Source: Belliella alkalica (GTDB taxonomy: Bacteria; Bacteroidota; Bacteroidia; Cytophagales; Cyclobacteriaceae). Taken from it: a stretch of 64,000 nucleotides of DNA. The notes beneath the pieces were generated by a model. It was given only the letters and a program-made list of their open reading frames with translations, had not been told where the DNA came from and ran no database searches. Each line of letters opens with the position of its first letter. The stretch's first letter is position 1. Location: assembly GCF_022549785.1 (NCBI RefSeq), contig NZ_JAKZGO010000010.1, forward strand, positions 1 to 64,000, read 5' to 3'. The position numbers and the translations under genes are program-made. Of the stretch, positions 9,118 to 17,725 are shown piece by piece.

Positions 9118-10560
9118 ATGATGAAAAATTTCAAGTTATTAGTACTCGCTTTCTTTGCCGGAATTGGAGGGGCATGGGTGTTCCAAGAGTTTATGGCAAA
9201 TCCTCAAGTGCAGGATAACGTTTTTCCTGATCAAGAGTCATTTCAGAGACAACAAGTCAATTTTGATGCAGAAGCATTTATCACAAATGTCCCCAATTCC
9301 CCTGTGTCATTTATTGAAGCTTCCGAAAAAAGCACTCCCTCTGTTGTCTTTATCAAAAATTTTTCCGGAACAGACTATAAGCGATATGGAATTTTTGATT
9401 ATTTCTTCGGGACAGGCCCAAATCAACGTGTAAGTACAGGCTCTGGGGTTATCCTGAGTCAGGATGGTTACATTATTACCAACAATCATGTAATCGATAG
9501 AGCAGAGACTATTGAGGTAGTTCATCAAAAGAGAACTTATCAGGCAAAGTTGATAGGTACAGATAAGAATACTGATATTGCTGTATTGAAGATAGAAGCA
9601 GGGAATTTGCCTGCAATAAAGCAAGGAAGTAGCCGAGATTTGAGAATTGGAGAATGGGTGATTGCCGTAGGGAATCCCTTTAATTTGACTTCAACAGTGA
9701 CAGCGGGAATAGTTTCCGCAAAAGAGAGACAGATAAATATATTGGGCGGGGATTTTCCTTTGGAATCATTTATTCAAACAGATGCTCCGATCAACCCAGG
9801 GAATTCAGGTGGAGCCTTGGTAAATACTAAAGGAGAATTGGTAGGGATCAATACGGCGATTTTATCGAGAACAGGTTCCTATACGGGGTATGGTTTTGCT
9901 GTACCTGTGGATATAGCAATGAAAATTGCAAATGACCTTATCAAGTTTGGAGAAGTACAAAAAGCGCTTCCAGGAGTAGATGTTGTTGAGATTACTCCAG
10001 AATTGGCTGAGGAGATGAAATTAAACACCTTGGATGGGGTTATTGTCACCAATGTCCTGCGTGGAGGAGCTGCTGAAAAGTCTGGAATTCAAAAAAATGA
10101 TGTGATTACAAGAGTGGAAGGCTTTAATGTAACAGGAAAAGGGAGCTTTGAAGAAGTTTTGTCATATTATTATCCTGGAGATCGTCTGAATTTCACATTC
10201 CAAAGAAAATCAGATGTGAAAAATGCTGAACTTACACTTCAAAACTTAGATGGAGGGACAGGAGTCCTTAAGAGGGAGTTTTACACTTCGGCATTGTTGG
10301 GAGCTCGTCTGGAAGCGATCAATGCCATTGAGAAAGATAGGTTGGGTGTAGATAATGGCGTGAAGATAGTAGGCTTGACGAGAGGATATTTGAGAGATTT
10401 GGGATTGAATAATGGCTTTGTACTAACCCAAATAAATGGCGACCCAGCCATCAATCCCGAAAAAGTGGGGGCGTTTTTGGAAAAATTCAGTGGCAGACTA
10501 CTTCTTGAAGGATTTGCATCAAATGGACAGCCCTTTATGCAGAGTTATAGCATAAGGTAG
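9118..10560 (+). CDS. degP: HtrA/DegP-family periplasmic serine protease
   Basis: A 480-residue trypsin-like protease and chaperone of the cell envelope. A hydrophobic N-terminal signal or anchor is followed by the protease domain, with catalytic His124 (TNNHV), Asp153 (TDIAV) and Ser230 (GNSGG). Two C-terminal PDZ regions (~265-370 and ~385-480) follow, the first with the GVIVTNV ... GAAEKSGIQ signature. The start has two adjacent ATG codons, and either may be used. It is divergent from dxr-rseP, and the 224-base gap between them must hold both promoters. It appears to be a single-gene unit. Confidence 0.94.
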   Translation: MMKNFKLLVLAFFAGIGGAWVFQEFMANPQVQDNVFPDQESFQRQQVNFDAEAFITNVPNSPVSFIEASEKSTPSVVFIKNFSGTDYKRYGIFDYFFGTGPNQRVSTGSGVILSQDGYIITNNHVIDRAETIEVVHQKRTYQAKLIGTDKNTDIAVLKIEAGNLPAIKQGSSRDLRIGEWVIAVGNPFNLTSTVTAGIVSAKERQINILGGDFPLESFIQTDAPINPGNSGGALVNTKGELVGINTAILSRTGSYTGYGFAVPVDIAMKIANDLIKFGEVQKALPGVDVVEITPELAEEMKLNTLDGVIVTNVLRGGAAEKSGIQKNDVITRVEGFNVTGKGSFEEVLSYYYPGDRLNFTFQRKSDVKNAELTLQNLDGGTGVLKREFYTSALLGARLEAINAIEKDRLGVDNGVKIVGLTRGYLRDLGLNNGFVLTQINGDPAINPEKVGAFLEKFSGRLLLEGFASNGQPFMQSYSIR

Positions 10561-10944
10561 GGAGATGGATGAAGGAGAAATGATTAAAGATGAAAGGGAA
10601 ATGATCTAGATTACATAGTTAGGAAGGGTGAAAGTCGAGAAGAGAAGCGTTTGAGAATCAAGAGAAAGGAAGCGAGATACAAGAGGGGTTTGAAACTCAA
10701 GATAGCCCTGAAAGGGCTTATGATCCAAGCATCGGATTATGACCCGATGTCTAAAAAGATTTCAGTTGAACATTTGCCCTTGCAGGACAATTGAATAGAT
10801 GAAGAGGATAAAGAAAAATCAAAAAAACATTATTAACTATTTTAATGATGTGGCTTCTGATTGCTTTGCAAGAAACGAAAATATTTAGCTGATTTTTTCG
10901 GAGAATGAAAGAAAAAACCTATCTTGAATGAAAACAAAATAGCC
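10561..10944. repeat. Non-coding gap: purine-rich tract plus one bipartite REP element
   Basis: No gene is visible. 10561-10700 is strikingly purine-rich on the plus strand, with many GAGA, AAGAG and GGAAG runs. A bipartite palindrome follows: AGCCCTGAAAGGGCT (10704-10718), 11 bases, then CATCGG / CCGATG arms at 10730-10735 and 10744-10749. The first half matches the GCCCTGAAAGGGC cores of the arrays around the RAYT gene at 19.9 kb. The remainder is A/T-rich and presumably holds the promoter of the next gene. Confidence 0.65.
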
Positions 10945-11358
10945 ATGAAAACTGCACCCTTGACCTGTGAAAAATGTTTTTCGGATTTTCAAGAAGCCTT
11001 AGAAGAGCTGAAAGCTGTCATAAAATCAGCTAAAAACAAAGGTTTGGATGCCAAAACAGAAGCCCAGATTGTTCGGGTATTTGAATTGACTCATGAATTG
11101 ACCTTAAAGACAATCACGGAATTTTTCAGGAATCAAGGACATTCAGGATTTAGTGGTTCCAGAGATATTACAGTAGAAGCATTCCATGAAGATTTGATTG
11201 ATGATGGCCAAGGTTGGCTCGATATGATAATCTTAAGGATCAAATACAACCCAATATATCCAGAAAACACCCAGAATGAATTGGTAGATCGGATTATAAA
11301 TTCCTTTGTAAAGCTGTTTGAGAATTTCGAGAGAAAGATGGAAAAAAAGCTTGAATAG
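10945..11358 (+). CDS. HI0074-like nucleotidyltransferase substrate-binding protein
   Basis: A small four-helix protein (137 residues from the ATG at 10945; a TTG at 10924 would add seven). The pattern FQEALEELKAVI ... FELTHELTLKTITEFFRNQG matches the HI0074 / HepT-like family. These proteins pair with a minimal nucleotidyltransferase (MNT) and often form toxin-antitoxin-type modules. No nucleotidyltransferase gene is adjacent: upstream is the degP/REP gap and downstream is a lipoprotein. This copy is therefore an orphan within the window. The family call is good; the biological role is not established. Confidence 0.72.
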   Translation: MKTAPLTCEKCFSDFQEALEELKAVIKSAKNKGLDAKTEAQIVRVFELTHELTLKTITEFFRNQGHSGFSGSRDITVEAFHEDLIDDGQGWLDMIILRIKYNPIYPENTQNELVDRIINSFVKLFENFERKMEKKLE

Positions 11359-11442
11359 CCCTATTTCATTTAAATGATTTAGTTACTTTTTTTAACTGTA
11401 ATTATTTGACTTACATGTTTTTATTTTTTAAAAATAAATGAA

Positions 11443-11450
11443 TAGTTTTG
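11443..11450 (+). promoter_or_regulatory. Bacteroidota -7 promoter element TAGTTTTG
   Basis: Matches the TAnnTTTG consensus 16 bases before the ATG of the lipoprotein gene at 11467. No convincing TTTG is present 19-21 bases upstream, only a T-rich run. Confidence 0.45.
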
Positions 11451-11466
11451 CTAAATTTCACTTCTT

Positions 11467-12894
11467 ATGAATAAGCGCTCTATTCTGTTAATCGTCTATT
11501 TGTTTTTTTTTGTTTTCTCTTGTGATTTTTATTCTCGGGAAGAAACTACCATTGAAAAAAAAGAGGAGGTTTTTCCTTCTGAGTTAGAAGTAATCAGTAC
11601 AAGATTTAGGCCTGGAGAAATTTTGAAAAATGAGCCAGACTCTGTTGTTATTGGTTATAATGAAGCGCTTGAGAAAGTTAAAATCACGATTGCAAATGGG
11701 CATTCGAGTTTCCCAGGATTTACCGTAGATCTGATTTCTGAAGCGAAACAAATTGTAATTCAATCAAGGGATTTTTTTAGCGGATCAAATCTAATTTTTA
11801 AAATTGAAGGTGAAAATTCTTCTGGAAAAATCTTTACCAAAGAAGTAAATGTAGATTTGTTTCAACAAAAAAAGGTTTTTGCAGGGCGAGTTGCTTCTAT
11901 GCAATTAGACAAAGATGGTAAGACAGTTTGGATGACAGCATTGGAACCAAATCGATTGTACAAGATAAATTCTGAGGATTTGACTATTGAGCAAAAAATA
12001 GATCTGCCATTTTCTCCCCATGATGTTCATGTTAGTCCTTATGATGGATTGGTTTATTTGACTAATTATGATTATCCTGAAATTTGGGTTTTAGAATATC
12101 ACAACCTTAATGTCGTACATAAAATTCCTATTTTTAAAGAACCAATTCCTTTCGATCATCCTGATCATCCGTACATTTTGCCATATAGTGTGGCGTTTTC
12201 CAAATCCGGGATAGGATTGGTTTCTTTTTTATCAGACGGAATGAGTGGAGGTAAGATCAGAATAATTGATGCTTCAAAAGACTACCAAATTAGGAATTTT
12301 GAAGAGAATACTGAAAGGATCTTTGAAAGTGAGTTCGTCACTTATAATCATGTAGTGGAATATGTGAGGACCTCAGCTGATGGGAATTCCATTTTTATAA
12401 TACCAAGTGCAGGCAATGGAAATGTTCTTCACATATTCGATCCAAAAACGGAAAAAGTGAAAAATGAAGAAGCTCCTTGGAGAGTTGCTAAAGGTATCAA
12501 CCCTTTTAAATTCCATTATTTAAAAGACATGTTCTTTCACCTATCATTTCTACATCAATATTTGCGACTTGAGTCAGGAGAGACTTCAAATAATGCTGGC
12601 TTTCTATGGTCAAGATATATTGATGGAGATTTTGCTAACGGAGAAAAAGATACACAGGTGTTTTATATTTTACATAATAGGCTTATGGTTAGATATGATT
12701 TTTCAAAAATGAACTATACTGCAGTTAGAGTGAATGCTGAACATTTCAGGAAAATGATCTCTTTGCCATTTGATAGGTCTTTCTTGTTTGCTGCCCTCAA
12801 TGAAGATCCAAACAAGCAAGGTGTCATTCAAACTGAGCTAATCAAAATGCCTAGGGGTTGGTTTTCACAAAATCCTCTTGATTTTCGAGAATAA
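11467..12894 (+). CDS. Beta-propeller lipoprotein (YncE/WD40-like)
   Basis: The 475-residue product has a lipoprotein signal peptide ending at Cys19 (FFVFSC). Residues ~130-330 contain repeated blades of the YncE/NHL type, for example DGKTVWMTALEPNRLYKI and SPYDGLVYLTNYDYPEIWVL, followed by further propeller-like strands to the C-terminus. It should be an anchored extracytoplasmic binding protein. No catalytic motif is visible. It is flanked by non-coding gaps on both sides, so it is probably a single-gene unit. The exact function is unknown. Confidence 0.65.
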   Translation: MNKRSILLIVYLFFFVFSCDFYSREETTIEKKEEVFPSELEVISTRFRPGEILKNEPDSVVIGYNEALEKVKITIANGHSSFPGFTVDLISEAKQIVIQSRDFFSGSNLIFKIEGENSSGKIFTKEVNVDLFQQKKVFAGRVASMQLDKDGKTVWMTALEPNRLYKINSEDLTIEQKIDLPFSPHDVHVSPYDGLVYLTNYDYPEIWVLEYHNLNVVHKIPIFKEPIPFDHPDHPYILPYSVAFSKSGIGLVSFLSDGMSGGKIRIIDASKDYQIRNFEENTERIFESEFVTYNHVVEYVRTSADGNSIFIIPSAGNGNVLHIFDPKTEKVKNEEAPWRVAKGINPFKFHYLKDMFFHLSFLHQYLRLESGETSNNAGFLWSRYIDGDFANGEKDTQVFYILHNRLMVRYDFSKMNYTAVRVNAEHFRKMISLPFDRSFLFAALNEDPNKQGVIQTELIKMPRGWFSQNPLDFRE

Positions 12895-13286
12895 AATCCC
12901 TTGAGAGCTTCATAAATAAAGGTCTAATGATTTGATTTTGAAATAAACAACTTGAATCTTTGGGTTTATCGATGTTTCTGTTAGGATTCAGATATGGCAT
13001 TTGTTGTAAAGTACTTTTCACTTGGAGTGTTTGGTGTTAAAACTCTGAGATCAACCACTTCTTATGCTTGCTGACCGAAGTATGATATATGCGCTATGGG
13101 CTATCTATTTGCGGAAAATTTATCACTTAGGACATGCACTCTCCAAAAAGCATACTACGCAACAGGAAATTTTTAAAATTTAAAAATAAATATAAAATCA
13201 TGTAGCGTTTACATAACATTTTACGTCTTAGAGAAGTAAGTCAGTAAAATTTTCCTAAATCGTCTTTTTTCAAAATTATTTATGAT
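12895..13286. other. Intergenic gap, nothing recognised
   Basis: These 392 bases hold no open frame of note, no RNA gene and no strong hairpin that I could find. The last ~130 bases are very A/T-rich and probably contain the promoter of the LVIVD lipoprotein gene. Confidence 0.5.
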
Positions 13287-14573
13287 ATGAAATCTACCTT
13301 CCAATTGCCCATCCAATTGCGGCTCCTTCCCTTCGCTCTGTTAATTATGTTGGTTTTTCAGGGATGTCAGGATCAGACTACAAGTACATATACTTATAGA
13401 ACTCAGATGCCTGTTTATTTGCAAATGAATGATTTTAGAACTTCCGAGGCAATTATTGAGCCTGGTAAAGAACTGGAAAACCCTGGGAAAATTTATATTT
13501 ATGAGGATTTTTTGTTTATCAACGAGCCACAGAAAGGAATTCATATCCTAGATAATTCAAACCCTTCTAACCCCATCACAGTCAATTTTCTCAAAATCCC
13601 GGGAAATGTTGACTTGGCAGTAAATAGCAATATGCTTTATGCTGATAATTATCTTGATCTTTTGGTTTTTGATATAAGCAATCCAAGAAATATCCAACAA
13701 ATAAAAAGAGTTGAAGATGTTTTTGAAAGTATGTACACTGAAAGAGGTACAGGAACTTTTATGACTTTGAAAGATACCGTTTTGACCATGGATTCTGAAT
13801 TCAGCCGCGGATGGGGATGGGGTTGGGGTAATATTTTTTGGAATAGAGGAGGAATGTTAGCCATGAATTCCGATGCTTCCAGAGGTGGAGGAGAAAGCTA
13901 CGGGCAAGGTGGATCCATGGCAAGATTTACTTTGATGAATGCACACCTTTATGCAGTAGATGAATATTCGCTTAGGGTTTTCAATGTAGAGCAATCAGAT
14001 AATCCTGATTTTCTTAAAAATATCAATTTAGGTTGGGGAATAGAGACTATTTTTCCTTTTCAAAATAAACTATTTATCGGTTCAAACACAGGTATGCATA
14101 TCTATGATGCCAGTTCTCCCTCAGATCCTAAGCAAATGTCAGTCTATCAGCACGTGACAGCTTGCGATCCTGTTGTTGTCAATGAAACCTATGCTTTTGT
14201 AACTTTGAGAACTGGCGTCAATTGTAGGTTTGGAGTTGATGAACTTCAGATTCTTAACATAGAAGACCCTTACTCGCCTAAGTTGCTGAAATCATATCCA
14301 ATGGAAAATCCCCACGGTTTAGGTCTTGCTGGAGATTACTTGTATTTGGCTGAAGGCAGGCATGGACTCAAAAGCTTCAATGTAGCAGATGTGATGAATA
14401 TCGATAAGAATCAGCTTGAATATCTCAAATCTTTAAAATCTGTGGACATCATTCCTGGTCCAAAATCATTGATTGTAATAGGTCCTGATGGCGTTTGTCA
14501 GTTTGATTATTCGACGCCAAACAAACTGGTTCAATTGAGTTGTATAAATGTCAAAAATCCAATAGTTGTTTAA
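13287..14573 (+). CDS. LVIVD-repeat lipoprotein
   Basis: The 428-residue product has a signal peptide ending in a lipobox (LVFQGC, Cys27). It is built of LVIVD-type propeller repeats: LLVFDISNP, LRVFNVEQSDNP, MHIYDASSPSDP, LQILNIEDPYSP and LKSFNVADV occur at roughly 40-90 residue spacing. An unusual Gly/Trp-rich loop (residues ~170-190, GWGWGWGN) interrupts one blade. The next gene starts at the base after its stop, so the two are coupled. LVIVD proteins are surface-anchored in many marine Bacteroidota and their ligands are largely unknown. Confidence 0.8.
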   Translation: MKSTFQLPIQLRLLPFALLIMLVFQGCQDQTTSTYTYRTQMPVYLQMNDFRTSEAIIEPGKELENPGKIYIYEDFLFINEPQKGIHILDNSNPSNPITVNFLKIPGNVDLAVNSNMLYADNYLDLLVFDISNPRNIQQIKRVEDVFESMYTERGTGTFMTLKDTVLTMDSEFSRGWGWGWGNIFWNRGGMLAMNSDASRGGGESYGQGGSMARFTLMNAHLYAVDEYSLRVFNVEQSDNPDFLKNINLGWGIETIFPFQNKLFIGSNTGMHIYDASSPSDPKQMSVYQHVTACDPVVVNETYAFVTLRTGVNCRFGVDELQILNIEDPYSPKLLKSYPMENPHGLGLAGDYLYLAEGRHGLKSFNVADVMNIDKNQLEYLKSLKSVDIIPGPKSLIVIGPDGVCQFDYSTPNKLVQLSCINVKNPIVV

Positions 14574-15173
14574 GTGAGGTTATTTCTATTATTTACTGTT
14601 TTGTTTTTTACGAGCCAATTTTCCTATTCTCAAAGGGAAGTTGGCTCTTATGTTCATCATGCTGAGATTGGAGCTTTGCTAGGAACAAGTAACCAGGGGG
14701 AAAGAGTTAATTTTTCATTACAATCTTTCCATGGGGTTCAAATCGATAAATTCAATACAATCGGGTTTTTTGTAGGATTTGACACATATCCTGATTTTAG
14801 TCTGATGCCGATAGGTTTTGGTTGGAAACATACCATAACTCCTGAGAAAAAATATTCTTTTTACAGCAGTTTAGATCTTGGGTATGGTTCAGCTTGGTTT
14901 CAGAAGAAAGTAACAGAAAATGGGTTTCAGTCTTGGAATGAAGGGGGGGTTGTGGCTAGTCCAGCCATTGGATTGAGAAAGAAGGATAAATCTGGGAACG
15001 ATAAGTATTCGTTTGCAATAGGCTTCAAGAAGCAATATGCCAGATCGTATGAAGGGCGATTGACTACAGGCGTAGCCACTCCTGTGGATGGAATTCCACC
15101 GGGTTTCGAATCACTTTTTGAAGAAAAATTTGTTTTCAATAACTTATTCATTCGCTTAGGGATGATTTTTTAG
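14574..15173 (+). CDS. Small outer-membrane beta-barrel protein
   Basis: The 199-residue product starts at a GTG immediately after the stop of the LVIVD lipoprotein gene; no ATG alternative keeps the signal peptide (LFTVLFFTSQFSYSQ). The mature part shows alternating amphipathic strands with aromatic girdle residues (IGFFVGFDTY, KYSFYSSLDLGYG) and ends in an Ile-Phe strand (FIRLGMIF), as in an eight-stranded OmpW/PorT-like barrel. Adjacency suggests it works with the LVIVD lipoprotein. No specific family is assigned. Confidence 0.65.
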   Translation: MRLFLLFTVLFFTSQFSYSQREVGSYVHHAEIGALLGTSNQGERVNFSLQSFHGVQIDKFNTIGFFVGFDTYPDFSLMPIGFGWKHTITPEKKYSFYSSLDLGYGSAWFQKKVTENGFQSWNEGGVVASPAIGLRKKDKSGNDKYSFAIGFKKQYARSYEGRLTTGVATPVDGIPPGFESLFEEKFVFNNLFIRLGMIF

Positions 15174-15222
15174 CATATATTGAAGGCTAATTATTAAATT
15201 GGGCTTTCAAAAAATTTCAGAA

Positions 15223-15936
15223 ATGCTAGAAGTTATTGGTTTAGTAAAGAAATACGGCAAGGCGAATGCGGTGAACGATATAACTTTTTCGCTACAAGGA
15301 GGGGAAGTAGTTGGGCTTTTGGGGCCAAATGGAGCAGGGAAAAGTACAACCATGAAGTGTATAGTAGGTTTGCTCAGGAAAACTTCCGGCGAAATCTATA
15401 TTGGTGGAATTGATCACATGCAAGTAGGGGCAAAAAAGCTCTTTTCGTATATTCCTGAAACTCCAAGTGTTTATGACTTGCTGACTGTCAAAGAGCACAT
15501 GCAGTTCATCGCTCAAGCATATAGTGTTGAAAATTGGCAAGAAAAAAGTGAAGTACTTTTTGAAACTTATGACTTGACTGATAAGAAAGATAAGCTAGGT
15601 AGAGATTTGTCAAAAGGAATGCGTCAGAAAGTATCGATCTGTTGTGCTTTGCTTCCTGATCCACAGATTTTGTTTTTTGATGAACCAATGATTGGTTTGG
15701 ATCCAAAAGCAATTAGAAATACTAAAAGGATTTTCAAAGAACTCAAAGAACAGGGAAAGACCATCTTGGTTAGTACCCATCTGATCGATAGTGTGGAAAG
15801 TATTGCTGATAGGATAATGATCATGAAAAGTGGCAACATCGTGGGTAATGATACTTTGGAAAACCTAAAGCTGCAAATGAAGGGAAATGATTCTAGTTTG
15901 GAAGACTTATTCTTAGAATTGACAAAAGATGAATGA
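15223..15936 (+). CDS. ABC transporter ATP-binding protein
   Basis: A 237-residue ATPase subunit. It has Walker A (GPNGAGKST), the ABC signature (LSKGMRQKVS), Walker B (ILFFDEP) and the switch His (STH). The order and spacing are typical of ABC-2-type exporters of the CcmA/NatA group. I chose the ATG at 15223; a TTG at 15199 would add eight residues without support. It overlaps the permease gene by eight bases, so the two form one exporter. The substrate is unknown. Confidence 0.88.
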   Translation: MLEVIGLVKKYGKANAVNDITFSLQGGEVVGLLGPNGAGKSTTMKCIVGLLRKTSGEIYIGGIDHMQVGAKKLFSYIPETPSVYDLLTVKEHMQFIAQAYSVENWQEKSEVLFETYDLTDKKDKLGRDLSKGMRQKVSICCALLPDPQILFFDEPMIGLDPKAIRNTKRIFKELKEQGKTILVSTHLIDSVESIADRIMIMKSGNIVGNDTLENLKLQMKGNDSSLEDLFLELTKDE

Positions 15937-17575
15937 AATAAAATTACTCTTCCGAAAAGATCTTTTTATCCTTATCAATAATATTAAGCTGATTCTCAAA
16001 AACCCTTTGAGACTTTTGCCTTATATTTTTGTAGTGGGGTATTTCAGTTTTTTCTATTTTAGGAGAACAGGAAAATCCACTGAAAGTGTCAATCCTGAGG
16101 ATCTTGAAAAGCTGCAAGAAGCTGCAAAAGGAGCTGTTGATATAAATTATGGGATGGCTGTTCTGGTTGGGAGTTTGACATTTTTGGCATTGGTATTTCT
16201 GGTTTTCCAGTTGTTCAGAGCTACCAAAAAGAATGTGAGTTTCTTCAGTATGGCAGATGTGAATTATTTATTTACAGGGCCATCCTCACCAGCCAATATA
16301 TTGGTCTATTATATGATTAGGTCACTTTTGCCAGCTATTGGTGGAAGTATTTTCTTTATGATCTATGCAAGTTCGCAATTGGTGGAGACCTTTGATCTTG
16401 AAGTCTGGCAGATCTGTATCATGGCAATTGGATTGGCACTGTTTATTTTTATCCTATCTCCCATCAAGTTCTTGGTTTACACTTTACATACCAAATACAA
16501 TATACTTGGATATTTCAAGACGGGTGTTTTTGTTTTGGGTGTAATATTGGGGTTGATGATCCTGATTCCCGGATTGATGGCAGAAAAATTTTGGCAGGGA
16601 ATGTTTCTTTGGATAGCGTCTCCATGGTTTGATTTCTTTCCTTTGATAGGCTGGAGCCGTGCAATATTGATGTTTGCAGGTCATCAAAACATTTTGATTG
16701 TCCTCGGTTTTGTGGCAGTCTATGCCATTACATTCTTCATTATCCTTAAGCTGGTCTTGGTACATTCTGGATATTACTATGAAGATGTATTGGAATCGAC
16801 CCAGTCCAAAGAAGAGGTAAAAGAAAAAGCGACTGGCAAAAGCCAAGCTTCAGAATCTACAATGAGTTTGAATGCCAAAAAACAATTAGATATTCCAAAC
16901 TTTGGGTTTGGTGGCAAAGCACTCTATTGGAGGAATTACGTCCATAGCTCCAGACAAGATTTCCACCCTCTGTTTGGCTTGTACGGGTTGGGTTTTGCTG
17001 GGTTAGGGGTGATTTTTGCAGTACTTTCTAAATTTGATTGGTTTGCACACCAGGTGATCTATTTCTATTTGCTGATGTTGATCTTCATCTACTTTTTTGC
17101 CGGGATGGGCAGAAACAATGTTGGTGATTTGAAAAAACCGTTTTTCATTTTGATACCTGCAAGTTGGTCATCGAAATTCTGGAACATGATCAAGCTGGAT
17201 GTGATGCAGACTTTGATTTTTGCTACTATATTGATCGTACCGACAGTTTTGATAGCATCTTTAAGTCTTTGGTTGATTCCGACATTTATCTTCTGTATGC
17301 TTGCGTTTTATATGTCAGGATTTGCCATGACACTTTGTACCAATGTAGGGTTTGATGAGGGATGGGACAGAAAGCTGATTAAGCCTGTTTTGATTATTGG
17401 TGTATTGATGTTTGGGATACTTCCAGCTATTGGAGGAGGTGTATTTGTGTACATTGTATCCAAGCAATTTGCCTTAGGGATGTTGGGTATTTCGCTGGGG
17501 ATGTTCATAGTCACAGCAGTGATGTTGCATGTCGCGATGGATTTGGTGAGAAGGGTGGAGTTTAAGGAGCTTTGA
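15929..17575 (+). CDS. ABC exporter membrane subunit
   Basis: The 548-residue polytopic membrane protein has about 12 hydrophobic segments in two blocks (roughly 25-270 and 340-540), separated by a charged cytoplasmic loop (~285-320, rich in Lys/Glu/Ser). The sequence resembles the putative ABC exporter family (ABC_export type) rather than classical ABC-2 permeases. It is translationally coupled to the ATPase at 15223-15936. No substrate-binding protein is present, in keeping with export. The substrate is unknown. Confidence 0.7.
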   Translation: MNEIKLLFRKDLFILINNIKLILKNPLRLLPYIFVVGYFSFFYFRRTGKSTESVNPEDLEKLQEAAKGAVDINYGMAVLVGSLTFLALVFLVFQLFRATKKNVSFFSMADVNYLFTGPSSPANILVYYMIRSLLPAIGGSIFFMIYASSQLVETFDLEVWQICIMAIGLALFIFILSPIKFLVYTLHTKYNILGYFKTGVFVLGVILGLMILIPGLMAEKFWQGMFLWIASPWFDFFPLIGWSRAILMFAGHQNILIVLGFVAVYAITFFIILKLVLVHSGYYYEDVLESTQSKEEVKEKATGKSQASESTMSLNAKKQLDIPNFGFGGKALYWRNYVHSSRQDFHPLFGLYGLGFAGLGVIFAVLSKFDWFAHQVIYFYLLMLIFIYFFAGMGRNNVGDLKKPFFILIPASWSSKFWNMIKLDVMQTLIFATILIVPTVLIASLSLWLIPTFIFCMLAFYMSGFAMTLCTNVGFDEGWDRKLIKPVLIIGVLMFGILPAIGGGVFVYIVSKQFALGMLGISLGMFIVTAVMLHVAMDLVRRVEFKEL

Positions 17576-17725
17576 TGATTTTTAAAGCAAAATCTAGTCA
17601 AAACTTTCAATTTCATTTTATTTGATGATTGTTTACCCCAAATCATTCCCCCAAAAATTCAACACCCCAACAGATCCCCTTTAAAATTATTCGTAACTTG
17701 CAGCCAAATTAGCAATAGCGATCTT

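Noticed and set aside
10928-10942. ATG at 10928 as start of the HI0074-like gene
   Set aside because: It is in another frame and meets a stop codon after four codons.
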